Positions 7,580 to 20,345 of a DNA stretch of 32,669 nt are shown one piece after another. Source of the stretch: Deltaproteobacteria bacterium (GTDB lineage: Bacteria > Myxococcota_A > Polyangia > Polyangiales > B10-G4); the NCBI GenBank assembly GCA_003647065.1, contig QMMC01000016.1, positions 1 to 32,669 of the forward strand, given 5' to 3'. Below the pieces are notes generated by a model. The model searched no databases. It had not been told where the DNA came from and saw nothing but the letters and a program-made list of their open reading frames with translations. Position 1 is the stretch's first letter. Every line of letters begins with the position of its first letter. Both the position numbers and the translations under genes were made by a program.

Positions 7580-9487
7580 ATGAAGACCGCAACGACCATC
7601 GCCCTTCTCCTCGGCCTCTGTTTTGGAGCCGGCTGCGCCACCAACACCCCCCAGGACCCCGTCGAGGCGGCCTGTGGCGGCAAGTGTGACGATGCCCAGG
7701 CCATCCCCCAGTACGAGGCGGACATCGCCGCGATGAACGCCAACTGGTCGGGTACCACCCCGATGCAGACCGTCGAGGACGCTTACCGCGTCACGGTTCG
7801 CCTCGGGGACCAGACCCTCGTCGCCGATACCCACCTCTTCGGCACCGACGTCAACGTCATCCCCTACGCCGACGGCGACAACGTTGCAGACGTCGATGGC
7901 AACAATGTCGAGCGCGGCGACGCGGTCATCGCCCAGTACTTCCCCCCCGGGGAGATCGGCATCGCCGTCAAGCATCACCGCCCGGAGCACCGGGAGCTCA
8001 CCCTCGGCGGACCCGGCGACGACATGAAGGAGCACTTCAAGCTCCAGGATACGCACATCGAGATCGTCGTCGGTGTCGAGCGCGACGGCCAGCCCGGCGC
8101 CATCACCCTCAACAACCCCCAGGACTATCAGAACGGTCGCTTCGGTAACGCGAACTACTCGATGATGTTCCTGCGCCCGGTCTACCCCGCCTTCCTCACC
8201 CCCGACCAGATCACGGCCTTCCGGGACAACATCCGAACGATGCTCCTCGGCTTCAACGCCGTCAGCAACTTCCCCGGCGACTACAACGGCGGCGACCCCC
8301 TCGCGGCGAACAGCCCGGAGAAGGTTCGCGAGCACGTCGGACAGATGATCCGCGCCATCGCCGGTGACGCCGACGCCCGCGCCTGGTTCCAGGACCCGGC
8401 CAACCAGGTCTACTGCGCCGAGCTCGCCCACATCTCGTTCAGCGCCGGCATGATCGTGCCCCTGAACGCCGCGAACATCGTCCCGATGGTCGGCCAGGAC
8501 ACCTGGGACGCCTACGTCGCCGAGCTCGAGAAGCACGCCGCCGGCCAGGACAGCGCCTTCACCGACCTGAATGACAACGAGTACGCCGCCCTCGTCGACG
8601 TGACCCTCGCCCCCGAGGACCTGCGCCCGACCGCCGACTACGCCCCCGTGGGCAACCCCGCCGCTCGGCAGATCGCCTTCCAGCCCATGACCATGGCCGA
8701 CATCGTCGAGAGCTTCATGGCCACCCACATCCCCCGCGACGTCATGGGTGAGGGCGTGGCTCCGATTCAGGCCGCCGTGCTGAGCCAGATGAAGCCCGGC
8801 CTCCTCGAGGCGATGGCCATGGACCAAATCCCCGAGACCGACCCCCGGCGCCAGGCCGTCGACGCCCTCTTCGCCCAGCTGGTGGAGGTCGTCGGCACCT
8901 CCTACGGCAGCTACGACGAGTTCCGCGCCAACCTCCAGCCGGTCATGGACCAGGCCCGCATGATGACCGGTCCCCGCGACGACACCGGCACCGGGCTCTT
9001 CGTTCCGCCCTCCCTCATGCACCTCATCGCCAAGGGCCGCTTCGACGATGGCCTCATGAGCCTCCGCTACATCGGCCACGGCGTGCACTGGAGCATGGTC
9101 CGCGGCGCGAACGCCGGTCCCACCACGCCGACCGAGCCCACCACGCCGGCCGAGCCCACCACGCCGACCGAGCCCACCGACCCCGAGCCCACCAGCAACG
9201 TCATCGCCACCGAGTCCGGCTCGGTCGGTGCCGGCGAGCAGGTGTACTTCACCATCGAGACCCCGGCCGGCGCCTCCCGCCTGGTCTTCACGATGGACTC
9301 CAGCCAGGACGCCGACCTCTACGTCCGCAATGGCGACGAGCCCACCGTCGAGAACTTCGACTGCCGCCCCTACGAGGGCTCCGGCGCGACCGAGGTCTGC
9401 GAGTTCGCCCCGCCGGCTGGCACCTACCAGGTCATGATCCGCGGCTACAACGCCTCGACCTTCGAGCTGACCGTGAAGGCCGAGTAG
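7580..9487 (+). CDS. secreted lipoprotein with C-terminal PPC domain
   Basis: A 635-residue predicted lipoprotein: hydrophobic signal MKTATTIALLLGLCFGAGC with the lipidated Cys at about residue 19, then a short linker with CGGKCDD. The large middle region (about 30-515) is not a family I can name with confidence; a HH pair at 132-133 and YCAELAH with Cys279 recall circularly permuted papain-like (NlpC/P60-related, YiiX-like) hydrolases, but this is tentative. A Thr/Pro/Glu linker of three 18-base repeats joins it to a C-terminal domain of about 90 residues (VYFTIETPAGASRLVFTM..DADLYVR..AGTYQVMIRGY) that fits the bacterial pre-peptidase C-terminal (PPC) domain. Nearly every codon ends in C or G, suggesting high expression. 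The gene has its own sigma-54 promoter and terminator. The ATG at 7580 was chosen for its signal peptide and ribosome site. Confidence 0.85.
   Translation: MKTATTIALLLGLCFGAGCATNTPQDPVEAACGGKCDDAQAIPQYEADIAAMNANWSGTTPMQTVEDAYRVTVRLGDQTLVADTHLFGTDVNVIPYADGDNVADVDGNNVERGDAVIAQYFPPGEIGIAVKHHRPEHRELTLGGPGDDMKEHFKLQDTHIEIVVGVERDGQPGAITLNNPQDYQNGRFGNANYSMMFLRPVYPAFLTPDQITAFRDNIRTMLLGFNAVSNFPGDYNGGDPLAANSPEKVREHVGQMIRAIAGDADARAWFQDPANQVYCAELAHISFSAGMIVPLNAANIVPMVGQDTWDAYVAELEKHAAGQDSAFTDLNDNEYAALVDVTLAPEDLRPTADYAPVGNPAARQIAFQPMTMADIVESFMATHIPRDVMGEGVAPIQAAVLSQMKPGLLEAMAMDQIPETDPRRQAVDALFAQLVEVVGTSYGSYDEFRANLQPVMDQARMMTGPRDDTGTGLFVPPSLMHLIAKGRFDDGLMSLRYIGHGVHWSMVRGANAGPTTPTEPTTPAEPTTPTEPTDPEPTSNVIATESGSVGAGEQVYFTIETPAGASRLVFTMDSSQDADLYVRNGDEPTVENFDCRPYEGSGATEVCEFAPPAGTYQVMIRGYNASTFELTVKAE
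9122..9175 (+). repeat. three 18-bp repeats encoding a TTPTEP linker
   Basis: Three in-frame copies of an 18-base unit (first copy ACCACGCCGACCGAGCCC), one with a single base change (Thr to Ala), encode the flexible Pro/Thr/Glu linker ahead of the PPC domain. Copy number is likely to vary by slippage. Confidence 0.9.
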
Positions 9488-9527
9488 CTCGAGCAATCAT
9501 CCGAGAGTCGATGAAAAGTCGATGAAG

Positions 9528-9555
9528 CGGGGCGGCGACAGCCGTCCCGTTTTTT
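9528..9555 (+). terminator. intrinsic terminator after the PPC lipoprotein
   Basis: CGGGGCGGC (9528-9536) pairs with GCCGTCCCG (9541-9549) over a GACA loop, with one G-T pair, and is followed by six T residues (9550-9555). It lies between two convergent genes; only the plus strand has the proper T-tract. Confidence 0.88.
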
Positions 9556-9560
9556 CGTTC

Positions 9561-12836
<3,276 letters not shown>

Positions 12837-12862
12837 GCTTCCGAGGCCTACCGGCGCCGGGG

Positions 12863-15415
12863 TCAGGACTTGCGGCGGCGCCGGCGGGGCCTCAGGGGCT
12901 CGGCGGTCTCCGGGTCGTCCGGCCAATGGTGGCGCGGATAACGGCGCCGAAGCTCCTTCGCGATGGCGGGATAGTGGCGTTCCCAAAAGCCCGCGAGGTC
13001 GGTCGTGACCTGCACGGCCCGCCTATTCGGCGCGTTCAGGTGAAGCACCAGGGGCACCTCGCCCCCGGCCACCGTCGGGCCCACTCGCGACCCGAAAAAA
13101 TCCTGGAGGAACGATGCGATCCACGGTGGCTTGCCGGGGTCATAGTGCACCACGACCCCATTGGGGTGCCCCGGGATCCGCGCCCGGAGCGGCGCGAGGC
13201 GGTCGAGGGCGGCCCGAGCGGCGGGGCTCATCTGGGCGTGCAGCAGCTCGGGCAGGCGCGCCCCGCGTAGGTCTTCGAAGCTCGACGCCCCATCGGCGAC
13301 GGCGCTGATGGCGTCGCGCAGCGCCTCGTCGTCGAGGGCGTCGACCGTTTCGTCGTAGCGGGCGGCGAACGCCGTCCGGCGCCGCAAGAGATCGAGGGCC
13401 TCCCCATCGCAGATGCGTTCGACGCCGCGAGAAAGCGCCGCCTCCGCGAGGACCCGGGCCGCATCCGGCCCCGTCGCGAGGCTCCGGCTCTCGTCGAGGA
13501 CCAGGCCATCGAAGGACAGCGACCGCACCCGCATCACCCGTTCCCGGTCGGCCTCGAACTCGACTTCGTCCTTCTCTGCTATCTGCCCCGGGAAGAACTC
13601 GAGCAATTGCTCGGGCTCGACGGCGCTCGCCGCCCGGATGAGGGCCGGCCCCCGCTTCCGGTCGTCCACTTCGAGGGCGACGACGAAGGCCGCCTCCTTG
13701 ACGACGCTCGTCGGCGCCAGGTGGCCAGACCCACCCCCGGCAAAAACGATCACGTCCCCATGTTGCTTACGCCGTTTGCCGACCCGGTCGGGATAGGCGA
13801 GGAGGGTCGCCTCGAGGAGCGCTGTCTCCTCGACCGCCGGGTCCCCGACCCGGTCCGCATCACGAGGCGCCGCGAGAGCCCGAACCAACTGGTCCCGCGA
13901 CCTCTTCACGGCGAGGGTGGCGCCCCGTTCGAGGTCCCAACGCCGGAGCGCGCCGTCCCCGAGACCCTCTCGTTCGGCACCCTCGAAGGCGTCTCGGCGT
14001 GCGAGCAAGTCGGAGCTGCCGACCTCGTCGGTGCGCGCCTCGGGGCCGTCGAAGCGCGTGCGCACCGACCGCCGAATCTCTCGCTCACCGATGAGCGCCG
14101 CGAGGAGCGCTCCCTGGCTCGCGACGCCCCGGGCCTCGGCGGCGAGAAGCAAGCGACCGAGGCGCGGGTGGACCGGGAGCTTGCCCATACGGCGCCCGTC
14201 GTCGGTGATGAGGCCGTCGGGGCCCATCGCTCCGAGCAGGGAGAGCAGATGGCGGGCCCGGTCGAGGGCGGCCTCGGGTGGCGCATCGAAGAAGGGAAAG
14301 GTTCCTGGGTCTTCACCCAGAGAACGCAACATCAAGGAGGTCTCGGCGAGGTCGGATCGGCCGATCTCCGGGACGTCGTGGTCCGGCCGGGTGTCGTGGT
14401 CGTGCTTGGTGTAGAGGCGAATGCAGTGCCCCTCGCGAACGCGCCCGGCGCGCCCGGCGCGTTGCTTGGCCGAGGCGCGGCTGATCGGCTGTGTCGAGAG
14501 CCCAGGCAAACCCGTCCACGGCGAGTGGCGAGCCACCCGGGCGAGCCCCGAGTCGACGACGACGGTGACCCCCTCGATGGTCACTGACGTCTCGGCGACG
14601 TTGGTCGAGAGGATGATCTTGGGCCGGTCCCCGCGCCGGATGGCCCGGTCCTGCTCCTTCGGAGGAAGATCGCCGTGGAGCATGACCAGGTCGTAGCCGG
14701 CGTCCGCGGCAAGATCAGCAGAGGCCTCCCGGGCCCGACGAATCTCCCCGGCCCCGGGGAGAAATACCAGGATGTCCCCCCGGTCCCCCCGTCGGATGCC
14801 TCGACGGACGGCCGAGGCGACCTGCTTCTCGAGGCGCCGGTCGTCGGGTTGGTCCAAGTGCTCGACCACGACCGGAAACGCGCGCCCCTCGACGAAGAGC
14901 GGCGAGACCCCGAGGAAGGACGACACGGCGGCGGCATCGAGGGTGGCGCTCATCACCACCAGCTTCAGCGCCGGCTTGGTCGTACGCCGGAGACGCTCCG
15001 CGAAAGCGAGGGCCAGGTCCCCGTGGAGGTGTCTCTCGTGGAACTCGTCGAGGACGACGGCGCCGACCCGCGAGAGCGTGGGATCCGCGACGAGGCGACG
15101 GATGAAGATGCCCTCGGTCACGAAGCGCAGGCGCGTCTCCTTCGAGCTGCGATCCTCGAAGCGCACGGTGTAGCCGACCTCGCCTCCGAGGCGACCGCCA
15201 CGCTCCTTCGCAACCCGGGTCGCGGCGAGGCGCGCGGCGAGGCGCCGGGGCTCGAGGACGAGGATCTCTCCATCGACGATTCCCGCATCGAGCATCGACG
15301 CGGGTACCCGGGTGGTCTTCCCGGCGCCGGGCTCGGCCGAGAGCACCAGCGCCCCCTCGTCACCGAGGCGGCGGGTGATCTCGGCCAGATGGGCGTCGAT
15401 CGGGAGTTCGAGCAC
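12863..15415 (-). CDS. hrpB: ATP-dependent helicase HrpB
   Basis: Canonical HrpB of 850 residues. It has EPGAGKTT (28-35), DEFH (123-126), SAT, STNVAETSVTIEG, QRAGRAGR and the full HrpB C-terminal block: PPWIASFLQDFFG, LHLNAPNRRAVQVTTDL, FWERHYPAIAKELRRRYPRH and WPDDP, followed by a basic tail ending RRRRRKS. The GTG at 15415 was preferred because it places LELPIDAHL just ahead of the helicase core; the frame is open to 15601 but those residues lie inside ettA in another frame. The stop of ettA is 10 bases upstream, so the two genes are probably one transcript. HrpB is a dispensable DExH protein in many bacteria with no settled substrate. Confidence 0.95.
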   Translation of the reverse strand: MLELPIDAHLAEITRRLGDEGALVLSAEPGAGKTTRVPASMLDAGIVDGEILVLEPRRLAARLAATRVAKERGGRLGGEVGYTVRFEDRSSKETRLRFVTEGIFIRRLVADPTLSRVGAVVLDEFHERHLHGDLALAFAERLRRTTKPALKLVVMSATLDAAAVSSFLGVSPLFVEGRAFPVVVEHLDQPDDRRLEKQVASAVRRGIRRGDRGDILVFLPGAGEIRRAREASADLAADAGYDLVMLHGDLPPKEQDRAIRRGDRPKIILSTNVAETSVTIEGVTVVVDSGLARVARHSPWTGLPGLSTQPISRASAKQRAGRAGRVREGHCIRLYTKHDHDTRPDHDVPEIGRSDLAETSLMLRSLGEDPGTFPFFDAPPEAALDRARHLLSLLGAMGPDGLITDDGRRMGKLPVHPRLGRLLLAAEARGVASQGALLAALIGEREIRRSVRTRFDGPEARTDEVGSSDLLARRDAFEGAEREGLGDGALRRWDLERGATLAVKRSRDQLVRALAAPRDADRVGDPAVEETALLEATLLAYPDRVGKRRKQHGDVIVFAGGGSGHLAPTSVVKEAAFVVALEVDDRKRGPALIRAASAVEPEQLLEFFPGQIAEKDEVEFEADRERVMRVRSLSFDGLVLDESRSLATGPDAARVLAEAALSRGVERICDGEALDLLRRRTAFAARYDETVDALDDEALRDAISAVADGASSFEDLRGARLPELLHAQMSPAARAALDRLAPLRARIPGHPNGVVVHYDPGKPPWIASFLQDFFGSRVGPTVAGGEVPLVLHLNAPNRRAVQVTTDLAGFWERHYPAIAKELRRRYPRHHWPDDPETAEPLRPRRRRRKS

Positions 15416-15425
15416 GGCCGCCGGA

Positions 15426-17102
<1,677 letters not shown>

Positions 17103-17199
17103 AGGGGCGTCGTTGTGGCACGGCGCAGCGGCGGGGGGAAGGCTCCGCGACGAACTCGATGAACAGGTCGAGGGGGTGATCCCGTGCCTGCCTACTCGG

Positions 17200-18012
17200 C
17201 TAGGAGGAACCTCGGGTCTCCTCGAATACGATCCAGGCATTCCAAGCCGCGTGGATCAACATGCCGGGGTAGATGCTTCGGGTGCGGTCCCGAACCCAAC
17301 CGAAGGCGAGACCCATCAGCGTATGAGTGAAGAACGCGATCGGCGAAAGGTGCAATACGCCGAATAGCGCACCCTGGAGGATCCACGCTTCTCGCTTCGT
17401 TCCGACGTGCCTCAAGCCAACTTGAATGACCCCGCGAAATGCCACCTCTTCGGAGACCGCGGGGATCACCGCCAGCCACGTGTAGATGGCCCAGAGTGGG
17501 AATCCGGACTCCACATACCTAGCCGTGAAGTTGGCGATGGGCACGCCCGCCATCGCCAACCCCCAAAAGCCCAGTTCGAATACGCAGAGAATCGCAATCG
17601 ATGCGAAGAACACCTCGAGCCCCGGCCGTAGACCCGTCACTCGCGGCACGAACAAGAAGCGAATGTCTTTCCAGTACGCCGCACCGAATGCGAAGACTAC
17701 CGCCACGTCCCAGCCGACAGCGATCGCCTCGGCACGCACGGTCTCGGCGACAGCGTGCGAGTAGAGGCCCAGCGCGAGACTGCTCAGGAGCAAGAGTCCG
17801 AAGAGCCAAGCCTGGAGCCTCAGGTGCTTCATCCGGAAGAGAAACCGGCTCCGATGTTCGGCTCTCAGCTCCTCGGACGAGGCCATGGTGAGCTCTTCGC
17901 TCTGTTCCACCGGAAAGCGTGACGCGCCGCAACCCGCACAGAACCTGGCCGCCGGTCGGTTGGTCGCAGCGCACCTCGAACACTCGAAAGGAGACGGCGT
18001 TGCCGAGTCCAT
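17200..18012 (-). CDS. zinc-ribbon CPBP-family intramembrane protease
   Basis: A 270-residue membrane protein. The N-terminus has a zinc ribbon, Cys11-x2-Cys14 and Cys25-x2-Cys28. Several hydrophobic helices follow (from about residue 60), then the CPBP/Rce1 (type II CAAX protease-like) motifs in the last 85 residues: EEVAFR (Glu188, Glu189, Arg193), FGVLH (Phe217, His221) and HAAWN (His254, Asn258). All putative catalytic residues are intact. Its ATG overlaps the TAA stop of the upstream gene (TAATG), implying translational coupling. Bacterial members do maturation or immunity tasks; CAAX processing is not implied. Codons are less GC-biased than in neighbouring ettA. The open frame extends far upstream to 18645 but only as a shadow of the partner gene. 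Confidence 0.88.
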   Translation of the reverse strand: MDSATPSPFECSRCAATNRPAARFCAGCGASRFPVEQSEELTMASSEELRAEHRSRFLFRMKHLRLQAWLFGLLLLSSLALGLYSHAVAETVRAEAIAVGWDVAVVFAFGAAYWKDIRFLFVPRVTGLRPGLEVFFASIAILCVFELGFWGLAMAGVPIANFTARYVESGFPLWAIYTWLAVIPAVSEEVAFRGVIQVGLRHVGTKREAWILQGALFGVLHLSPIAFFTHTLMGLAFGWVRDRTRSIYPGMLIHAAWNAWIVFEETRGSS

Positions 18013-18809
18013 TACCCGCTGCGCGCACGCAGGTGGAGTTCCGACTTGATCCCTCGTGCGAGGAAGAGGATCACGATGCCCTTGATCAGGAACCCTTGGG
18101 GGATGGTTGCCGGGTCGATGATGCCATTGGTGACGATGACGGCCGCGTAGACGGCAGCGGCAGTCACGATCGCTGCAAACGCGGATCGTTTTGCCCAGAA
18201 AAAGAGCCCAGCCATGGTCACCGCGAGCCCGAGATTGACCACGAGAATGCCCCACGATTCCCATTGAATGAGACTTCGCAGCTCCGCCACGGTGTAGACC
18301 TGCCCCTCGATGGGGTCGAGGACCGTGTCCGATGGCATGCCCTCGAGCCCAGCGAGGGCCGTCTCGGTGGCACCGAGCTGCACCAGGTAGAAGAGAACGC
18401 CCGACAGGGCGAACAAGACGCCGAGCCACTTGATGGTGCCGCGAGCTTGGCCCACGAGCCTCACGGCCTCTTGGTCCTGCGCCGTGGGCAGCTCGTGCCC
18501 GCAGGCGTCGCAGTGCCGGTCGAAGGGACGGACGGCCCCTTTGCACCGGTCGCACGACCGATTCGTCCACTCCGTCGTCATGATCGCGAGGTCGCCGTCG
18601 ATGACGAGTTTGGGGTACGCCGAGCCCGCGAAGGGCCGGATCCACGTCGCCTCGGCGGAACGGCCATCGGAGAGGGTGAACGACTGCGGCTGCCGGGGTC
18701 TGAGCGGCCCGATGGTCGTTCCGTTCAGCAAGACCGTCCGCTTCCCGAAGAGCGCGGGAGAATCCACCGCGACCTCATCCTCTTCGCTCAGCTCCCAGAC
18801 GTATCGCAT
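18012..18809 (-). CDS. zinc-ribbon multi-pass membrane protein, unknown function
   Basis: A 265-residue protein of three parts. Residues 1-75 look beta-rich (MRYVWELSEEDEVAVDSP..FGKRTVLLNG), loosely reminiscent of small beta-sandwich domains such as FAIM1-like folds, but this is only an impression. Residues 86-103 form a zinc ribbon (CDRC...CDAC). Four hydrophobic segments follow, near 122-145, 183-206, 208-230 and 237-255. It has no recognised enzymatic motif. It ends in TAATG, shared with the start of the CPBP protease, which also carries a zinc ribbon, so the two products probably work together in the inner membrane. GGGAGG lies four bases before the ATG at 18809. Confidence 0.78.
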   Translation of the reverse strand: MRYVWELSEEDEVAVDSPALFGKRTVLLNGTTIGPLRPRQPQSFTLSDGRSAEATWIRPFAGSAYPKLVIDGDLAIMTTEWTNRSCDRCKGAVRPFDRHCDACGHELPTAQDQEAVRLVGQARGTIKWLGVLFALSGVLFYLVQLGATETALAGLEGMPSDTVLDPIEGQVYTVAELRSLIQWESWGILVVNLGLAVTMAGLFFWAKRSAFAAIVTAAAVYAAVIVTNGIIDPATIPQGFLIKGIVILFLARGIKSELHLRARSG

Positions 18810-18946
18810 CCGGCCTCCCGTCGCCGAGCCGTAACACCAGCAGCGCCGCTGCCAGGGAAATAGGGAGAGGGGTCCGACCCTCCTGGAAGCACTTTAGAGC
18901 ATGATTTTGCAGCAAATCGCACGTTTTACGGCCATAATAACGGCAT

Positions 18947-18969
18947 GTGTGCGCATATTTATGCGACAC
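18947..18969. promoter_or_regulatory. near-palindrome in front of the AAA/DUF4143 gene
   Basis: GTGT-G-CGCATA-TT-TATGCG-ACAC: a 6-2-6 perfect core (18952-18965) with GTGT/ACAC outer arms offset by one base. It ends seven bases before the ATG at 18977, where a bound protein would block translation or transcription. The 167-base divergent gap (18810-18976) is markedly AT-rich compared with its surroundings and contains a CATAAT hexamer at 18933-18938 that could be a -10 element, although no well-spaced -35 was found. Confidence 0.45.
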
Positions 18970-18976
18970 TGACCCC

Positions 18977-20293
18977 ATGAAGCGTGATGCGCTCGGCCAG
19001 CTCGAAGCGTGGAAGCGCTCACCTCATCGGAAGCCGCTCGTCCTCCAGGGGGCACGCCAGGTCGGCAAGACCTGGATCTTGAAAGAGTTCGCGCGCACCT
19101 ATCCACAGTCGACCTACCTCAACTTCGAAGAGGACCCGAAGCTCCGGAGCCTCTTCGAGACGGCCAAGCCCGATGAGATTCTGAGCAACATCGAGCTCTA
19201 CTTCGGCGGCCCTCCGAGGGATTGGGACGACCACCTGCTCATCCTCGACGAGATTCAAGTGTGCAGCGCCGCGCTCAACTCCCTGAAGTACTTCCACGAG
19301 CACGCCGCCCCGGTACACGTCGCGGCCGCAGGGTCCTTGCTTGGCATTCGACTCGCTGGGCCGCAATCGTTTCCCGTGGGCAAGGTCGATTTCCTCGACC
19401 TGTGGCCGCTGACCTTCTTCGAGTTCCTCGACGCCCACGACGAGGCTCAGCTGCGCCGAAGCCTCGAGGATAGGTCCGGCTTCGAGTGCCTGCCCGATGC
19501 AATCCACGACAAGCTGATCGCGCTGGTCAAGCGCTACACCTTCGTCGGCGGAATGCCTGAACCCGTCGAGAGGCATCGTAGCGGTGCGTCGTTGTCCGAA
19601 GTTCGTGCCGTTCAGCACGACATTCTTCGAGGGTACGCCCTCGACTTCTCCAAATACGCCCCGGCAACGCTCATTCCGAAGCTGTCGCTCGTATGGGAGT
19701 CGATTCCGACGCACCTCGGCCGTGAGAACAAGAAGTTCATGTTCTCCGCATTGCGCAAAGGCGCCCGCGCGCGCGGGTACGAAGATGCAATCGCGTGGCT
19801 GTGTGACGCGCGCCTCGCGCTGAAGTGCCATCGAGTCACCCAGCCTACCTTGCCCCTCCAGGCGCAGGCCGACTCGAACGTATTCAAGGTCTATGCACTC
19901 GACGTGGGGCTGCTCTCTGCGATGACGCGGTTAGAGAGCGCCGCACTGCTCGACGGGAGCCGGGTCTTCGAGGAGTTTCGGGGGGCGCTGACCGAAAACT
20001 ACGTCGCCCAGGAGCTCGTCGCCCACGGCCATGCCCTTCACTACTGGGCGAGTTCCGGCGGTCGGGCAGAGCTCGATTTCGTTCACGCCGCAGGAGTGGA
20101 CATCCTCCCCCTCGAAGTGAAGGCAGGCATCAACCCCCGGAGCCGCAGCCTGCGATCCTATGACCAACAATTTGCTCCACGTTTCCTGTGCCGAACGACC
20201 GCGCTCAACTTCAAGAAACAAGGCCACTTGCACAACTACCCGCTCTACGCGGCCTCCCGGTTTCCCGAGCTCAGCTACGACAGCGATGACTGA
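18977..20293 (+). CDS. AAA ATPase with C-terminal DUF4143 domain
   Basis: A 438-residue protein of the AAA_14/DUF4143 type. It opens MKRDALGQLEAWKRSPHRKP, then Walker A GARQVGKT (25-32) and Walker B LLILDEIQ. The middle has the family segments FLDLWPLTFFEFL and RYTFVGGMPEPV. The C-terminus carries RAELDFVHAAG..PLEVKAG, which fits the degenerate PD-(D/E)xK nuclease-like core described for DUF4143. These proteins are common, often on mobile or variable DNA, and their role is unsettled. The ATG at 18977 was preferred to a GTG at 18947, because the latter lies in a palindrome and the family usually begins MKRxA. It is a lone gene, with no antitoxin-like partner next to it. Codon use looks less GC-biased than the flanks, consistent with acquisition. 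Confidence 0.9.
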   Translation: MKRDALGQLEAWKRSPHRKPLVLQGARQVGKTWILKEFARTYPQSTYLNFEEDPKLRSLFETAKPDEILSNIELYFGGPPRDWDDHLLILDEIQVCSAALNSLKYFHEHAAPVHVAAAGSLLGIRLAGPQSFPVGKVDFLDLWPLTFFEFLDAHDEAQLRRSLEDRSGFECLPDAIHDKLIALVKRYTFVGGMPEPVERHRSGASLSEVRAVQHDILRGYALDFSKYAPATLIPKLSLVWESIPTHLGRENKKFMFSALRKGARARGYEDAIAWLCDARLALKCHRVTQPTLPLQAQADSNVFKVYALDVGLLSAMTRLESAALLDGSRVFEEFRGALTENYVAQELVAHGHALHYWASSGGRAELDFVHAAGVDILPLEVKAGINPRSRSLRSYDQQFAPRFLCRTTALNFKKQGHLHNYPLYAASRFPELSYDSDD

Positions 20294-20345
20294 GGCGTAA
20301 CTCCGTTCTCGAAGAGCACCCCGGAGCGGCCGGTCTGCCAGAACC

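Noticed and set aside
7271-9496. 741-codon open frame on the minus strand
   Set aside because: Mirror of the C-ending codons of the PPC lipoprotein gene; the product is Gly/Val/Asp-rich with no motif.
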